Shown here: positions 24,422 through 24,998 of the stretch, piece by piece
Layout of the letters: each line of letters opens with the position of its first letter
Numbering within the stretch: position 1 is the stretch's first letter
From: DATFLS01 sp964413425
GTDB taxonomy: Bacteria; Fidelibacterota; JAANXI01
Length of the DNA stretch: 24,998 nt
Direction: 5' to 3'
NCBI GenBank assembly: GCA_964413425.1
Contig: CAYPST010000059.1
Coordinates: 1-24,998, forward strand
The notes under the pieces: model-generated
What the model was told of the DNA's origin: nothing
Databases searched by the model: none
What the model saw: only the letters and a program-made list of their open reading frames with translations
Position numbers and translations under genes: made by a program

Positions 24422-24500
24422 ATGTCATCCCGAGGGCGTGCCGGTGGCACGCCGGAGGGATCTCTACCAGAACTCCCTGGGTGTGGCTGCGCTCCTGTGG
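24422..24500 (+). repeat. GTCATCCCGAG interspersed repeat with hairpin
   Basis: The copy begins with GTCATCCCGAG (24424-24434), then a perfect 8-bp hairpin GGCGTGCC/GGCACGCC (24435-24442 with 24446-24453), then GGAGGGATCTC. The same lead word occurs inverted at 2971-2981, and a shorter GTCATCCCTCACG variant precedes it near 24373. Similar words are widely seen between genes in many bacterial genomes. Its role is unknown. Confidence 0.5.
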
Positions 24501-24621
24501 GTGCGGGACGACACCGGGGGGGCGAGGTGGGAATGGACGCCGCGGGCTGGGCGCATCACAGTACCGTATGGTGGCTGGTAGTTCATGAGTTCGGATCATT
24601 CAGAGGCGGCTGCTGATGAGC

Positions 24622-24673
24622 CCCGGGCCTGCCGGGGGCGTTTCGGTCGGTACGCCCCGTGAACAGGCCCGGG
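24622..24673. terminator. nested palindrome downstream of minus-strand gene
   Basis: Outer arms CCCGGGCCTG (24622-24631) and CAGGCCCGGG (24664-24673) are perfectly complementary over 10 bp. Inside them GGGGCGT (24635-24641) pairs with ACGCCCC (24652-24658). The structure lies 39 bases past the stop of the minus-strand gene ending at 24712, where a terminator is expected, but no T tract follows on either strand. It could be a rho-independent terminator lacking a tail, an mRNA 3'-stabilising hairpin or a REP-like element. Confidence 0.4.
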
Positions 24674-24711
24674 TATCACCTGTCTCTGCCGGACCGCCGC
24701 TGTGCCGGCGG

Positions 24712-24998
24712 CTATTTGGCCGCTTCGTGGCGTTTCGGTTTGCCGTCCGGTTGGTCCTTCGCTGCGCGCTGCCGGGTCCGGTACTTGTACCAGGGGCTGC
24801 GATAGCGGGCCAACTTGGCCGGGTCGCCCTTGAAGATGGTCCGGCCGGCCCGGTTGAGCCGGTTGATCTTGTCGTACAGGTTCTGGAAGGCCTCGGTCCG
24901 CTCCTGGGTGGCGGCCAGGTTGTCGACCTTCTTCCCTTCCTGCACGTGATCCGAGGCCCGGAGGGCGGCCAGCATCTCGATGCCCTCCGCCGCAAACG
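24712..24998 (-). CDS. hypothetical protein, 5' end outside the window
   Basis: The C-terminal ~95 residues of a protein whose frame runs off the window edge; an in-frame ATG at 24975 exists, but FAAEGIE upstream of it continues the coding pattern, so it is probably internal. The visible part is helical and charged (ATQERTEAFQNLYDKINRLN), followed by RAGRTIFKGDPAKLARYRSPW and a basic, lysine/arginine-rich tail ending KPKRHEAAK. GC content is higher than in neighbouring genes. I recall similar short helical proteins of unknown function in FCB-type genomes but can name no family. A nested palindrome follows the stop. Confidence 0.6.
   Translation of the reverse strand, partial: FAAEGIEMLAALRASDHVQEGKKVDNLAATQERTEAFQNLYDKINRLNRAGRTIFKGDPAKLARYRSPWYKYRTRQRAAKDQPDGKPKRHEAAK

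Noticed and set aside
24600..24995. 131-residue Arg/Thr/Pro-rich minus-strand frame
   Set aside because: Shifted shadow of the more protein-like frame at 24712-24998.
1..24998. tRNA, rRNA or transposase genes
   Set aside because: No cloverleaf with a T-loop, no rRNA-like stretch and no transposase motif was recognised on either strand.

Overview
This is a bacterial window of medium GC content. Most of it is a same-strand set of oxygen-sensitive, iron-sulfur-rich redox genes, which points to a strict anaerobe with ferredoxin-based carbon metabolism. The organism cannot be named from the sequence. The gene mix, the small coiled-coil membrane protein at the left edge and the style of the intergenic repeats suggest an uncultured lineage of the FCB type (Calditrichota, KSB1 or Marinimicrobia-like). 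That is a low-confidence inference.

Left part (1-3236): a small coiled-coil/membrane protein on the minus strand, about 1 kb of repeat-rich gene-free DNA, then an AbiEi/AbiEii type IV toxin-antitoxin pair with perfect inverted repeats just upstream. Middle-left (3237-5929): an MFS transporter, then selD (selenide, water dikinase). selD is itself a selenoprotein gene: an in-frame TGA at 4916-4918 sits at the catalytic Sec/Cys position and is followed by a SECIS-like hairpin, so ordinary ORF calling loses the first 35 codons.

Central metabolism (6232-10789): a two-gene 2-oxoacid:ferredoxin oxidoreductase (fused gamma-alpha, plus beta), then the two subunits of an iron-sulfur class I fumarate hydratase.

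Right part (11371-23996): hdrC-hdrB, a four-subunit 2-oxoacid:ferredoxin oxidoreductase (korD-A-B-C), hdrA, an MvhD/FlxD protein, two FlxB/FlxC-type iron-sulfur proteins, FlxA (FAD/NAD and 2Fe-2S), a fumarate-reductase-type iron-sulfur subunit and a fumarate-reductase-type flavoprotein. Together these give a complete HdrABC-FlxABCD set, the family of NADH dehydrogenase/heterodisulfide reductase complexes, next to a soluble-type fumarate reductase with no membrane anchor gene. Working hypothesis: NADH electrons enter at FlxA and are bifurcated at HdrA, one branch reducing fumarate through HdrBC/FrdAB and the other reducing ferredoxin. The reduced ferredoxin could drive 2-oxoglutarate synthesis by the Kor enzymes. 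With fumarate hydratase, the window encodes malate to fumarate to succinate and succinyl-CoA to 2-oxoglutarate, which is a large part of the reductive TCA branch; succinyl-CoA synthetase is not present here.

Several gaps (470-900, 12721-12960, 22019-22328, 23997-24250) hold short degenerate repeat modules, in three cases with inverted-repeat arms. Two of these lie inside the Hdr/Kor/Flx/Frd gene string. A second interspersed family carrying GTCATCCCGAG occurs near both ends. The right edge holds a nested palindrome and the 3' part of a minus-strand gene of unknown function.
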